64,000 bases of DNA, taken from NCBI GenBank assembly GCA_022570795.1, contig JAKUDP010000010.1, positions 248,001-312,000 of the forward strand, in the 5' to 3' direction. Below, in pieces: positions 31,469-41,817 of this stretch. The position numbers were made by a program, and so were the translations under genes. The notes beneath the pieces are model-generated. The model did no database searches. It was not told the DNA's origin and was given only the letters and a program-made list of their open reading frames with translations. The DNA comes from Sphaerulina vaccinii (lineage: Eukaryota; Ascomycota; Dothideomycetes; Mycosphaerellales; Mycosphaerellaceae). Each line of letters opens with the position of its first letter. Within the stretch, counting starts at the first letter, position 1.

Positions 31469-31665
31469 ATGCCTCCATCAACCACCTCAACAACATCGAG
31501 CGCAGCAACGAAAGCTGGCGTCAAAGGACCCGTGAAGACGCCATGCTGGTGCGGAGATGATTGTCAATGCTGTTTGATTCCATGCGTAAGTGACGTCAGC
31601 CACCTTTAGATCCAGCATCTTTGGGAGAGATTAAACTAATACGAGAGGTACAGACTGTCATGTAA
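31469..31665 (+). CDS. Tiny cysteine-rich, metallothionein-like protein
   Basis: Exons are 31469-31585 and 31654-31665, giving 42 residues; the 68-nt intron has a GTAAGT donor, an ACTAAT branch and a TACAG acceptor. The first 25 residues are Ser/Thr then Lys/Gly-rich. The end is CWCGDDCQCCLIPC-TVM with six cysteines in fourteen residues (26, 28, 32, 34, 35, 39), including CxC and CC pairs typical of metal-thiolate clusters. No secretion signal is present, so a cytosolic copper/zinc/cadmium buffer is the likeliest role. The W and LIP are atypical for classic fungal metallothioneins, so another small Cys-rich family is possible. A long CT-rich leader precedes it. Confidence 0.6.
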
Positions 31666-32007
31666 AGTGCAATGCACGAGAACAGTCGACAGGACGCAGG
31701 AGATCACTTGATACGAAGATGCTCTATCCTTTATGCAGGCGTTATTAGCGGCACCTAGGAGGATTTGGTTCATGAGCATACGAGGACCAGTACGATCGAT
31801 TGAAGTGGCGCGAGAGCACCGAAATAACATACTACTACTATTCATGGGTATCAAACGCGTGTAACAATGCTGCTGCTGTCATGCGTGTGCCGTTCGCCTC
31901 CTCCTCTCCAATCACATTATCACATCCACCTCATCGCCACGTCCGTTCTGTACAAACAATACGTGTAAAATCTGAGCCCTTACAAGACACAAAGACCTGA
32001 CCACACT
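31666..32007. other. Intergenic region between convergent genes
   Basis: The stretch lies between the 3' ends of the cysteine-rich and coiled-coil genes. I saw no gene. Confidence 0.5.
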
Positions 32008-35000
32008 CTACACAGCCACGCCATATGTGCTATGCGTAAGACCCAATCGACCACTCCAACGGCGTTGATCAGCCTGGAAATCTTCATTGAGTTCAAGCAA
32101 TTGCTCGGTTTGGATTCGAAGGCTTTCCAGAGTGCCTTCGAGGGTGAGATTGCCGTTCGCATCACGGTCGCCGATATGTATACCAGGTAGAACGTTCACG
32201 TCGTCCGAGATTGGCGATCGGAACGGGTTGTCGATTGGCGATCTCTGCTTGAGGGTATACAACTCGTCCTGCTTGGTTTGCAGCGCCAGTCGCAGGTTGG
32301 AATTATCTTCTTGCAATCTTTCGATTTCTTGTGCTGGGGTCCAGTTCGCTTCAAACGAAGATTGCAAAGGAAGTGGGATTTCCAATTCATGTGAGTCGCT
32401 GTCTGAGGTGTCAAGAGACCTTCCGTCTTCTCTGTTGACGAAGATGTGAGAGAGACCGGCATCCTGACTCGTGGGTTCCAGGTTCCGATCGAGACCTCGA
32501 GCTTTCGCGGCTTCCAATGCAGCGACCGTCTCTGCATGCTCGTGCAGCAAAGTCTCAAGAGTTCTCTCGTGATGTCGAGCTTGCTCCTCAGCACTTTTGC
32601 CAGCCTCTTTGATAGCAGCGGCTTCGACTTGAGCGACGTGAGCCGCGTGGGAGGACACGATGATCTCCAACTTCTCTCTGTGTTCACGCAGTGCACTCTC
32701 ATGCTCATCCTTCAACGCAGCTTCGACTTGAGCAATGTGAGCCGCATGAGTTTCAGCCATCTGCTGTAGCTGTATCATGTGCTCAGAGGCCAGTGCGCTT
32801 AGTTCACGCTCGTGCTCGTTCTTCAGAGTTGTCTCCGTGTTAGCGACTGCGGCAGCTTCGATTTCGGCAATCTTTACTGCGTTCGCCACTTCTGCTTCCA
32901 GCATCTGGCGTGAGTGGACATCTGTCAGGCGTGTCATGGCGTTCTCATGTTCCTCCTTAAGCTCTGCTAGTGACTGTTGTAAGCTGATTCGCACAGCCTC
33001 GGACTGCTTCGAATGCTCCTCGATTCGATGCAGCTCTTTCATCGCCTCCTCATGCTCGACGCGCATGACATTCATGGTGGCTTGTAGTTCTTCACGAATA
33101 CTGTCATACTTCTGAGCTTCATCTGCCACATCGCGCTGTTGACTCTCCTTGTGTCGCGTGAAGCTTTCCTGCAGCTCTTGATAGGCAGCATCATGCTTCG
33201 ACTTCTCAAGCTCCAGCTCATGGTGGTGCAGCATTGACAACTCTGCGAGCTCGTTTCTGAGACCAGCGGCCTCGCGAGACACAGCGTCATTGGTCTCTAG
33301 ATCAATGCTTGCAGAAGACTTCTGCCGAAGCTGTTCACTCAGTTGTTCGTGCAATTCCTCCTTGCGCCGTATTTGCTCATCGAACTCGTCCTTCAGACGT
33401 GTCAACTCACTCGCGTGATTCGTGTCTCTTTCTGTGCCCTCCTGGGAGTGTGTATCCAGGAGCTTCTGAAGGACAGTTATTTCATCCTGGGCACTTGTTA
33501 GAGCTTGCTCGGCAGCGACATGAGACGCTTCGGCTGCCTCCAATTTCGACGAAAGCTCAGCAGAATGAGCTTTACTGCTTTCGAGTTCTCGCTTCAGCTC
33601 TTCATGCGAAGCTTGTAGCGAATCATATTCCTCGACCTGCATGCTCATCTCATCGCGAGCACTTTTCGCGTCGTGTAGCTGGTGTTGAAGAGTTTGCACC
33701 TCATCTTGCAGGCTTTCGATAGTCGCATTTAAATCCGAAGCTTCGTTCGCAGCCTTGACCTTGCCATCCTCGATGGTCTGCTGGATTTCACTGACGCTGG
33801 ACTGTAACGTTTCGATGACCTTTTGCAGCTCGGCTGCGTCGCGTTCCTTCTCGACACGAGCGAGGGACGCTTCTTCCCTAGCAGCGCGCAGCTCTTCCTC
33901 CTGCTGTAGTTGGACACTTCGGTCGAGGTCCTTGTTACTGACGGCATCGTCGAGCTGCTGTTGGAGTTCGACTATCTTGCTTTGTAGGGTCTCCAAGGCT
34001 GTGGCATACTCCTTGGTCTGTTCTTCCTTTTGTGCCTCAAGGTCGGAATGTCCATGTTGAAACTCCTGAATCTTGTTTTGCAAAGTCTCCAGGGCTGTGG
34101 CATGCTCCTTAGTCTCTTCGTCCCTCTGTGCCTGCAGACCAGAATGTTCGCGTTCAACCTCCTGAATCCTATTGTTCAAAGTGTCGATAACAGACCGCGA
34201 CTGCGAGGTTTCCAGCTCATGTTTTGCTTTGAGGTCCTCATGGAGCTGTTGAGACTCCACGATCTTGTGTTGTAGCTCTTCCGTTGTAGCTTGTGCATGC
34301 TTGTCGGCACTAGAATATTCCTTGAGCTGACTTTGAAGGCTCTCAATGAGTTCTGCTTGTTTGGTACTCTCATCGCGATTCTCCTCCAGCTCTTTCTCAC
34401 GAAGCTGCTTCGATTCGTCAAGCTCGTTGCGCAGACTCTTCATAGCCTCATCAGCTTCGTCGACTCGCCGCGTATACGATTCGAGCGTCAGAGAATGCTG
34501 CTGCTGCAATTGCTCCATGTCAGCCTCCAGGGCTTTGACGGTGCTGGCTGAGCCTTCCAGAGCTGAAGATGTCCGCTGAGAATCCTCCTCATCGTTGGCC
34601 TTCAGTATAGCCAGCTCACCTTGTAGCCGTTTGCTGGTCTGTTCTGCTTCAGCAGCCGCTGCCCGAAGCTCTTCTGTCTGCTGCTCTGATCTCTCCTGCA
34701 ACTCTTTCATCTCATTCTCAAGACGTTCCTGACTTTCGACCAACTCGGCCGAGAGCTTTTCCGCTTTCTCTGCGGCGGCTTCGCTACGTTGACGCTCCTC
34801 CTCTAGCTCTCGACGAAGCTCGGCGTCCTTTTCTGTTTGGGCCTGGCTGTCCTGTGTCTGCTGTTCTCCTTTCTCCCGCAATTCTTTCATCTCGTTGTCA
34901 AACCGTTCTTGAGTCTCACGTAGCTCTGCAGATAACTTCACTGCTGTCTCGTCGGCAGCCTGTCGATCCTGGCGCTCCTCTTCCAGCTCTCGTCGAAGCT

Positions 35001-36378
35001 CAGCATCTTTTTGCGCTTGCGCCTGGCTCTCCTCGTCAAGCTTCATCTGACAACGATCAATCTCCTGTTTCAGCTCCTCCACAACCTTGGCCAGGGAGTC
35101 ACGATCTTGTGACTTTTCAATCAACTCCTGCTGCAGCTCTTGTTCGTTCTGGGAGGCACGCTCTTTACTCTCCCGCAGAGCCTGTTCCACAGCCTCGATC
35201 TTGTTCTCCACGCCCTCGAGTGAAGCGTTCTGTTGACGTTTCTCTTCCAGAGTGGCTATCAAGGTCTCGACCTCGTTATTGAGTTGCTGTCGCACAAATT
35301 CCACTTCTGCAGCATGAGCCTGACGGATGGATTCAAGCTCAGCGTCGTGTTCTTCTTTCAGCGCTGCTACCGCAACACTCTTAGTTGGAGAAGACACAGT
35401 CGTAGGATCCGTGAGTTCGCGATTCTGTGTTTCCAAACGTGAAACTTCTGCCTGGAGATGCTTAATCTGTGCCGACAACGCATCCCGGGCAACATTGTCT
35501 CGCAGAAAGCTCTGCATAAGCTCCATCTCCCGCATTCCCTGTTCGGCCTCTAACAGCTTCGGCACAGGCGCAGTAGCTGGCCTTCCAATGCTATCAGACT
35601 GTGCACGCGCATGACGCAACAGCTTCGCAGGTCTGCGCTCATACTCAATGTCCGAGGTGGCCTGTGGCTTCAGCAATGGCGTGGCAGACTTTAGCGACCG
35701 AATTTCCAATTTGCGAGGAGAAGAGGCCTGAAGCCCGGGCTCTCGCGCATCATCCGACTTATGTGAAAGAGGAGACGCAGTATCGGGCGTCTCTTCGGCG
35801 ATGGTGTCACGGGAAACGGGACGTGTGGTGCTGGCAGAGCTGCGTGAGACACGACTGGCCACGGCATCACTCGAAACAGCTGTCTTCTTACTAGTCGTCG
35901 TAGATAGCGGAGGGCGTGGTGGCCCTCTGGAAACAGCTGTGCTACTGCGGGCTGAGGCAGGAGCAGGACTAGTGGTAGCAGTAGTCTTCGCAGCCAGACT
36001 ACTCGTGGGACGTACTTTGGCGACTGCTGGCGGAGTCGCATGAGCGCCAGTCGCGCCACCGAGAGTTGTTCGTCGCGGCGGCGTTGTCGTTTTGGCGGCG
36101 GCGGGTAGTGGAGGTTTGCGCGTCGCGGTCCGGTCTGCTAGGGAAGACGACGACGTGTTCGTCCGCACCGAGGGTCGCGTGGGAGTGGCGCCATTGTGGT
36201 TGTTTGTAGTAGAAGTAGAAGGCTTGCTGCCTGCTCTGCTCGTCGTCGATGCGGTGGAAGAGGTCGCCGTCGATGGTCGCGTCGGTCGAGCTGTTGTGGT
36301 AGTGCTAGTAGTAGTTGCTGGAGTCGTCTTCTTGGTGTCTGCTGACGACGACGCTGGTTTCTTGGTTGTGGAGCTCAT
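32008..36378 (-). CDS. Large coiled-coil protein, function unknown
   Basis: The protein is 1456 residues, single exon, from the ATG at 36378 (an 18-nt extension upstream has only TTG). The first 280 residues are Ser/Thr/Pro-rich and basic, with runs such as TTTSTTTT; this resembles a microtubule- or actin-binding unstructured head. Residues about 290-1340 are almost continuous heptad coiled coil rich in Glu/Gln/Lys. The C-terminal 100 residues include PLQSSFEANWTPAQEIERLQ and IDNPFRSPISDDV, then a short coil and LTHSTYGVAV. There is no motor, CAP-Gly or kinase domain. It probably acts as a scaffold or tether (cortex, Golgi or cytoskeleton). Internal repeats show that the coil grew by duplication. 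Confidence 0.8.
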   Translation of the reverse strand: MSSTTKKPASSSADTKKTTPATTTSTTTTARPTRPSTATSSTASTTSRAGSKPSTSTTNNHNGATPTRPSVRTNTSSSSLADRTATRKPPLPAAAKTTTPPRRTTLGGATGAHATPPAVAKVRPTSSLAAKTTATTSPAPASARSSTAVSRGPPRPPLSTTTSKKTAVSSDAVASRVSRSSASTTRPVSRDTIAEETPDTASPLSHKSDDAREPGLQASSPRKLEIRSLKSATPLLKPQATSDIEYERRPAKLLRHARAQSDSIGRPATAPVPKLLEAEQGMREMELMQSFLRDNVARDALSAQIKHLQAEVSRLETQNRELTDPTTVSSPTKSVAVAALKEEHDAELESIRQAHAAEVEFVRQQLNNEVETLIATLEEKRQQNASLEGVENKIEAVEQALRESKERASQNEQELQQELIEKSQDRDSLAKVVEELKQEIDRCQMKLDEESQAQAQKDAELRRELEEERQDRQAADETAVKLSAELRETQERFDNEMKELREKGEQQTQDSQAQTEKDAELRRELEEERQRSEAAAEKAEKLSAELVESQERLENEMKELQERSEQQTEELRAAAAEAEQTSKRLQGELAILKANDEEDSQRTSSALEGSASTVKALEADMEQLQQQHSLTLESYTRRVDEADEAMKSLRNELDESKQLREKELEENRDESTKQAELIESLQSQLKEYSSADKHAQATTEELQHKIVESQQLHEDLKAKHELETSQSRSVIDTLNNRIQEVEREHSGLQAQRDEETKEHATALETLQNKIQEFQHGHSDLEAQKEEQTKEYATALETLQSKIVELQQQLDDAVSNKDLDRSVQLQQEEELRAAREEASLARVEKERDAAELQKVIETLQSSVSEIQQTIEDGKVKAANEASDLNATIESLQDEVQTLQHQLHDAKSARDEMSMQVEEYDSLQASHEELKRELESSKAHSAELSSKLEAAEASHVAAEQALTSAQDEITVLQKLLDTHSQEGTERDTNHASELTRLKDEFDEQIRRKEELHEQLSEQLRQKSSASIDLETNDAVSREAAGLRNELAELSMLHHHELELEKSKHDAAYQELQESFTRHKESQQRDVADEAQKYDSIREELQATMNVMRVEHEEAMKELHRIEEHSKQSEAVRISLQQSLAELKEEHENAMTRLTDVHSRQMLEAEVANAVKIAEIEAAAVANTETTLKNEHERELSALASEHMIQLQQMAETHAAHIAQVEAALKDEHESALREHREKLEIIVSSHAAHVAQVEAAAIKEAGKSAEEQARHHERTLETLLHEHAETVAALEAAKARGLDRNLEPTSQDAGLSHIFVNREDGRSLDTSDSDSHELEIPLPLQSSFEANWTPAQEIERLQEDNSNLRLALQTKQDELYTLKQRSPIDNPFRSPISDDVNVLPGIHIGDRDANGNLTLEGTLESLRIQTEQLLELNEDFQADQRRWSGRLGLTHSTYGVAV
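33990..34190 (-). repeat. Tandem repeat of about 102 bp in coiled-coil gene
   Basis: Three successive, diverged copies encode HATALETLQNKIQ-type units (TKEHATALETLQNKI, TKEYATALETLQSKI and an earlier partial copy). Period is about 34 codons, close to whole heptads. Confidence 0.6.
34660..35030 (-). repeat. Two-copy repeat of about 180 bp in coiled-coil gene
   Basis: Two adjacent units each encode DAELRRELEEER, KLSAEL, then NEMKELxExxEQQT. The period is about 60 codons. It is an internal duplication of coil-forming sequence. Confidence 0.7.
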
Positions 36379-36670
36379 TGATTCGTCAATGCTCAATTTG
36401 CTGATGCTCTGCTATGCCATGCTGTAGTATGTACATGTTATTATGAACACTTCCTCTTCTTACTCTATCAGACAGCTTCCGTAGTTCATGTGATCGCTGC
36501 AGGGACAGGGACAAGCATTGAAGGTGGAAGTGACTAGTCTCGCTTCGTTCTAGCTTCTTGTTTATGCAACGCCAGACAGCACAACGACACGTACGAGTTG
36601 CAACCATCTGTGGACCATCAATCTGCCCTGTCTTGAGCACTCTCGACAGTCAAATCACCCAGCATGCACG
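36379..36670. promoter_or_regulatory. Shared divergent promoter region with overlapping upstream ORF
   Basis: The 292 bp separate the starts of the coiled-coil gene (minus) and the TAPT1-family gene (plus). A short upstream ORF starts at 36664 (ATG CAC GAT GAC ...) and ends with TGA at 36687, overlapping the main ATG at 36671 in another frame. Confidence 0.5.
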
Positions 36671-39226
36671 ATGACACACGATGCTGACCCAGTCCTGGGC
36701 GATGGCAATAACCATATCAATCATGGCAATACCCATCTGCCAACTCCATCGCCGACACTTTCGCCGGTCGAAAGTGATATGGACATGACACATGATGGCA
36801 CAAACGATACGCCTACAGCCAAGCCTCGCCGTCGAAGTAGTGAAGCGACGAGAGCACTCAGCTTTCAAGCCCTACAAAGTTTGACAACCTCTCCTGATTC
36901 GTTACCACTAAGGCCACTGGAAGATGCTTTGCCTGCGCTTGATGAAAGTCTCGAGCAACACCAGCTTGACCATGACCTCTGGCACGACGCGGAAACACTG
37001 GCCCCTTCGCTTCTGCATCACCAGCAGCAACGAGATGCAATGCAACCAGCTTCTCCATCAGCAAGTTCAGCGGCCCCTTCTCCACATCGGGCACAACGAC
37101 GGCAGTCCTCTCATCGAGTAATGAAGGCAAAGCCTTCGATTCCGCAGCTACGGACCGATGAGCCAGGCGAGAGTAGAGGCACCGTCCGGCGCAGAGCATC
37201 GTCTACAGCAGGTCGACATCGCTCGCCCATGCCATCCATACTGCCTATTCCGCCACTGTCGCTACCGACATACCTCCATTTGGAGCTGACATCGGACAGG
37301 CCATCTCCACTCTATATACATCGGCCAGCGGCTAGCGATGTCCCCTACGAGACGTCTGCTATAAAGTTCGAACGACTACATAACTTCCTCATGCTTCCGC
37401 CTCAGCTGGAACGTGTCTTAGTTTTCGGTGCGATAGCCTGCCTTGATGCCTGGCTATACACATTCACAATTCTTCCTTTACGTTTCTTCAAAGCGCTCCT
37501 GATCCTCTTGCGCTGGGTCGGCGGCAATGCTATTCAGGAGTCGCAGGATCTCGCGAGCTTTGTCTATCAAGGCCTTGGACGTCTGAGGCGTCGCCAGCTT
37601 TCACAGCCGGAGCAGTCTCAGCAACAGAAACCACAAACACAATCAGAAAATGGTCCGAATAGGAGCTCGAGCGGGACTCATGCTTCAGACTCACCAGTCA
37701 GAAGATCTCGGCACACATCCAATGCATATCGCCATCGTCGGACAAGATCCACGCCTTCAGTGCTTCTAGCAAGTCACAAGGCGGACCTTTTGCAAGGCCT
37801 GTTGATCATCACCAGTTGCGTTGTGCTCATGTGGTTCGATGCCAGTCGCATGTACCACTCGATAAGAGGTCAAGCTGCAATAAAGCTCTATGTGATATAC
37901 AACGTTCTCGAAGTATTCGATCGCTTGTTGTCCGCGCTAGGTCAGGACATTCTGGAGTGCCTGTTCTCGCGGGAGACATTGGAGCGCAATGCAGATGGGC
38001 GCAGCAAGATCATACGTCCGTTCTGGATGTTTCTGCTTGCACTGATCTACGTGATTGGACATTCGACAGCCCTCTTCTACCAAGTGGTCACGCTCAACGT
38101 GGCTGTCAACTCATACTCGAACGCTCTCTTGACCCTACTCATGAGTAATCAATTTGTCGAGATCAAGGGAACAGTCTTCAAGAAGTTCGAGAAGGAGAAT
38201 CTCTTTCAACTCACATGTGCCGACGTGGTTGAGCGCTTCCAGCTGTGGCTGATGCTGCTTATCATAGCATTGCGAAACATTGTCGAGGTGGGAGGTCTCA
38301 GCATCAGTCTAAGCAGTGCTTTTGGCGATAGTGGCACACGTACAGAACAGTCGGGAGCAAACGGCACTGGTGTTCCACTTCTATCTGGATTTGTCATTCC
38401 CAAGGCATTCACATTGATGCCAAAGTGGACTGGCGAAGTCCTCGGCCCATTCCTGATCGTCCTAGGGAGCGAGGCTCTAGTGGATTGGTGCAAACATGCC
38501 TACATTTCCAAGTTCAACAATGTAAAGCCGAACATTTATGGCCGCTTTCTGGATGTCCTGGCCAAAGATTACTACTCACATGCGTTCGTGGATCAGAATT
38601 TGACGAAGCGTCTAGGACTGCCTATCATTCCTCTCAGCTGCCTCTTCATTCGAGCCATGGTACAAACATACCACATGTTCCTCGCCACGCACATGCCCGC
38701 GCCCATACCATGGAGTGCAACGTCAATATCGCTGGACTCCGAAATGAGTGAGAGCTCTTCAGTGATCATGGCGGCTTTACACAATTTTGACAAAGTCCTC
38801 CGTCGCGCTCTCGGAAGATCGACATTCGGAGCCGGCAACGAGGCAGGCTCCTCTTTCGCTGCATGGTGGAGTCTCGACGACTTGATCGCTCTCGCAACAA
38901 TGGTCATCTTCTTCCTGGTCGCTTACCTGATTCTATTAGCGTTGAAGCTCATGTTGGGCATGATGCTTCTGACTTATGCTCGCAACAGGTATCGAGATAT
39001 GAAAGTCAGAGAAGAGCAGAGTGTGAATACTCATGGGAGGCGAGTTGGTGGCTGGGGAACTACTGAGGTCAATGAAGAGAAGAGGCGTTGGATATATGAG
39101 GATGATCCTGAAGGCTTGGCGACTCTGAAGGAGAAGGAAGTCAGAGGCCGTCAGAAAGCTGACAAGGCACCTCTGAAGCTGGATAATGTCGATCGATATA
39201 CTATGGTCGCGAAGCGGATATGGTGA
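36671..39226 (+). CDS. TAPT1/Emp65 family ER membrane protein
   Basis: The protein is 851 residues, one exon. A disordered Ser/Pro N terminus of about 200 residues is followed by the conserved core of the TAPT1 (DUF747) family. Landmarks are FERLHNFLMLPPQLERVL, the hydrophobic DAWLYTFTILPLRF, LYVIYNVLEVFDRLLSALGQ, TLNVAVNSYSNALLTLLMSN, QFVEIKGTVFKKFEKENLFQ, ADVVERFQLWLML and PFLIVLGSEALVDWCKHAYI. Six to eight membrane spans are visible. Yeast Emp65 forms a complex with the SUN-like protein Slp1 that protects proteins from ER-associated degradation; animal TAPT1 acts in ciliary and Golgi trafficking. A further in-frame Met lies in ESDMDMTHDG at about residue 38, if the upstream ORF at 36664 diverts initiation. 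Confidence 0.92.
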   Translation: MTHDADPVLGDGNNHINHGNTHLPTPSPTLSPVESDMDMTHDGTNDTPTAKPRRRSSEATRALSFQALQSLTTSPDSLPLRPLEDALPALDESLEQHQLDHDLWHDAETLAPSLLHHQQQRDAMQPASPSASSAAPSPHRAQRRQSSHRVMKAKPSIPQLRTDEPGESRGTVRRRASSTAGRHRSPMPSILPIPPLSLPTYLHLELTSDRPSPLYIHRPAASDVPYETSAIKFERLHNFLMLPPQLERVLVFGAIACLDAWLYTFTILPLRFFKALLILLRWVGGNAIQESQDLASFVYQGLGRLRRRQLSQPEQSQQQKPQTQSENGPNRSSSGTHASDSPVRRSRHTSNAYRHRRTRSTPSVLLASHKADLLQGLLIITSCVVLMWFDASRMYHSIRGQAAIKLYVIYNVLEVFDRLLSALGQDILECLFSRETLERNADGRSKIIRPFWMFLLALIYVIGHSTALFYQVVTLNVAVNSYSNALLTLLMSNQFVEIKGTVFKKFEKENLFQLTCADVVERFQLWLMLLIIALRNIVEVGGLSISLSSAFGDSGTRTEQSGANGTGVPLLSGFVIPKAFTLMPKWTGEVLGPFLIVLGSEALVDWCKHAYISKFNNVKPNIYGRFLDVLAKDYYSHAFVDQNLTKRLGLPIIPLSCLFIRAMVQTYHMFLATHMPAPIPWSATSISLDSEMSESSSVIMAALHNFDKVLRRALGRSTFGAGNEAGSSFAAWWSLDDLIALATMVIFFLVAYLILLALKLMLGMMLLTYARNRYRDMKVREEQSVNTHGRRVGGWGTTEVNEEKRRWIYEDDPEGLATLKEKEVRGRQKADKAPLKLDNVDRYTMVAKRIW

Positions 39227-39764
39227 TCAGAACTATCTCCTTGATAGGTATGTTGGAGAAAAGAAGCCAGCTCAAGATCGTCACATAATATCTCCGCTTG
39301 TGAACGAGGAATGATGAAGAATGCTGAGCTACTACTGACCTGCATAGTCGCGGAAGCACAGTCGAGAATGAACATGAACATAGCACAGCTGCGCGTCTCG
39401 GCATTTCCTCGGTCTAGGCCCAGCTCTCGGCCAGCTATTAAAAGCACTGCAAGATAAGCTATCGCAGAGCTGCATATGGGCCACGCGGTAAGGACCAGGA
39501 TCAAGATATACCCTCTGTCGAACCTGGTATGATTGGTGATCGAGGCTCGAAGTACTGTATTCGACATCGCGTACGCATAGTCAGATCCACATCGCTTGCG
39601 GTGGCGCAACTGCATAGCGACATAAGGCTCGCGAACCATCTACTTCCAAGTGCTTGTCCTGACGACAGCCTTACATATCTTGTCACTCTCCCAAGCTTTG
39701 ACATCGCTCATTGCTATACTGAACTCTGTCTGGCTGGCTCAGCGTTGGTTGATCTCAAGTCGCA
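39227..39764. other. Intergenic region
   Basis: No gene is seen. It includes the promoter of the permease. Confidence 0.5.
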
Positions 39765-41725
39765 ATGGACAAGCGCAATTCCAGCGTAGTCTCGACCGGA
39801 AAGCGGTCACGAAGCATAACAGAAATGCCCGTAACTTCCCTCTTGAAAGATGGCGATATACCTACGACCGATGACAGAGAGATCTGGTCTCCGGACGAAG
39901 AAGTCCTAGCGGCACTTGGCTATAAAGTAAGCAAGCTCTATTTACTCACTCACTGCCAAGTGGATGCCATACTAACACTCCCAACCAAGCCCGAATTCAA
40001 GCGAAACTTCTCCCTATGGACCACCTTCTGCGTGTCCTTCGCCGTTCTCGGACTCCTCCCATCCTTCGCCACAACTTTGTACTATGGAATGGGCTACGCT
40101 GGCACTGCTGGTATGACTTGGGGCTGGCTAGTCGCCATGATCGGCATCCAGGCTGTCGCTGCATCAATGGCCGAATTGTGTTCTGCTATGCCGACTTCTG
40201 GTGGACTATACTATGCCGCAGCAGTTCTCGCGCCGCCTGGCTGGGGTCCACTTGCAGCTTGGATCACAGGCTGGTCGAATTGGCTTGGACAAATCACTGG
40301 AGCGCCATCAGTCAAGTAAGTCATTCTCAAGTTATCGATTGTCAAAGATGTCTAACACTACTGCAGCTACGGCACGGCAGCAATGACACTCGCAGCAGCG
40401 AGTATAGTCAACCCAACATACGTGCCCAACGAATGGCAAACTTTCTTACTTACATGTCTACTGATGGTAGTCCACGCTTGCATGGCTTCTGCGCCCACAA
40501 GATGGATTGCGAGAACCAACAGTGCTGGATCAACATTCAACATCATCGCCCTCATCGTGGTTCTGATCCTCATCCCCGCTGGTACGAATCGCGAAGAACA
40601 AGGACTTACACGCTTTAATCCTTCGAATGAAGTCTGGGGAACAATATACAAAGGCACAGACTATCCTTCCGGAGTGGCTGTACTAATGTCTTTCATCTCT
40701 GTCATCTGGACCATGAGCGGCTACGACTCACCTTTCCACTTGGCAGAAGAGTGTTCCAATGCCAACCTGGCCTCTCCTCGCGCCATCTTTCTCACTTCAG
40801 CTATAGGTGGCACTTTCGGCTGGTTTTTACAGCTCGTCGTAGCTTATACTGTTGTCGATATCTCAGCCTGTTTGGACTCCGCATTAGGACAACCCTTCGC
40901 AGCATATTTGATCCAAGTCTTACCTCAGAAAGCCGTCCTGGCAGTTCTCAGCTTGACTATCATCGCGGGCTTTGCAATGGGGCAAGGGTGTCAAATCGCC
41001 GCTTCGCGCGTAACTTTCGCCTACGCGAGAGATGACTGTTTCCCACTTTCGAGCCTGTGGAAACACGTCAATACATATACCAAGACGCCCGTGAACGCTG
41101 TATGGCTGAACTGTGCGCTGGGCTGCTGCTTACTGCTACTGATGTTTGGCGGAGAGATTGCCATCGGAGCGATCTTCAGTATTGGAGCTTGTGCGGCTTT
41201 TGTCGCGTTCGTAAGTATTCTCATTCTCACACACACCATAAGCTAGCTGGTGCTGATTATGATGGATAGACAACTCCCATCTTCATTCGAGTCTTCTTCG
41301 TAGGCAACAGATTCAAAGCTGGACCTTGGAATCTCGGAAAGATGTCCATACCCATTGGAGCAGTAGCGAGTGCCTTCGTCGTGCTCATGGTACCGATCCT
41401 GTGCTTGCCATCTGTCACTGGCAGTGATCTGGATGCTACAACGATGAACTGGACCGCAGTCGTGTATGGAGGTCCTATGGTGAGCCACGAACGCTTCCTC
41501 GAGACATTTTGCAATCACTGACGCTTTGTATAGCTCTTCGTTATGATATGGTGGCTTGTGTCTGCTCGGAAATGGTTCAAAGGACCGAAAGTGCAGCACT
41601 TCATGCATGGAGATGTTCGACATATGGATGTGATCGAGGGACAAGCGCCCATGAGCAGTCGAGATACCACTGAGGCGGTTCCAAGCCAGAAAGAGGTTGA
41701 TCATGTGAAGGAGGCTCAGTTATAG
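39765..41725 (+). CDS. APC-family permease (choline/GABA/amino-acid type)
   Basis: Exons are 39765-39926, 39990-40315, 40367-41210, 41270-41479 and 41534-41725, giving 577 residues; the four introns are 51-63 nt. The first intron is a multiple of three without stops and its removal gives LAALGYKPEFKRNFSLWTTF, the family's N-terminal signature. TSGGLYYAAAVLAP is the conserved amino-acid permease loop, and SGYDSPFHLAEECSNA matches the mid-protein motif of the Hnm1/Uga4-like group. Twelve membrane spans are expected. It would import an amino acid, GABA, choline or a polyamine at the plasma membrane; the substrate cannot be settled from sequence. The C terminus is hydrophilic with Lys residues that could be ubiquitinated. 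Confidence 0.9.
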
Positions 41726-41817
41726 AGGACCTAATAGCAGGCATTTCATATGGCCTCGCTATAGGACCTACTTCGGATGAATGCTTGTGTCAATGCCAGC
41801 TTGATCTGAGCTATCCA

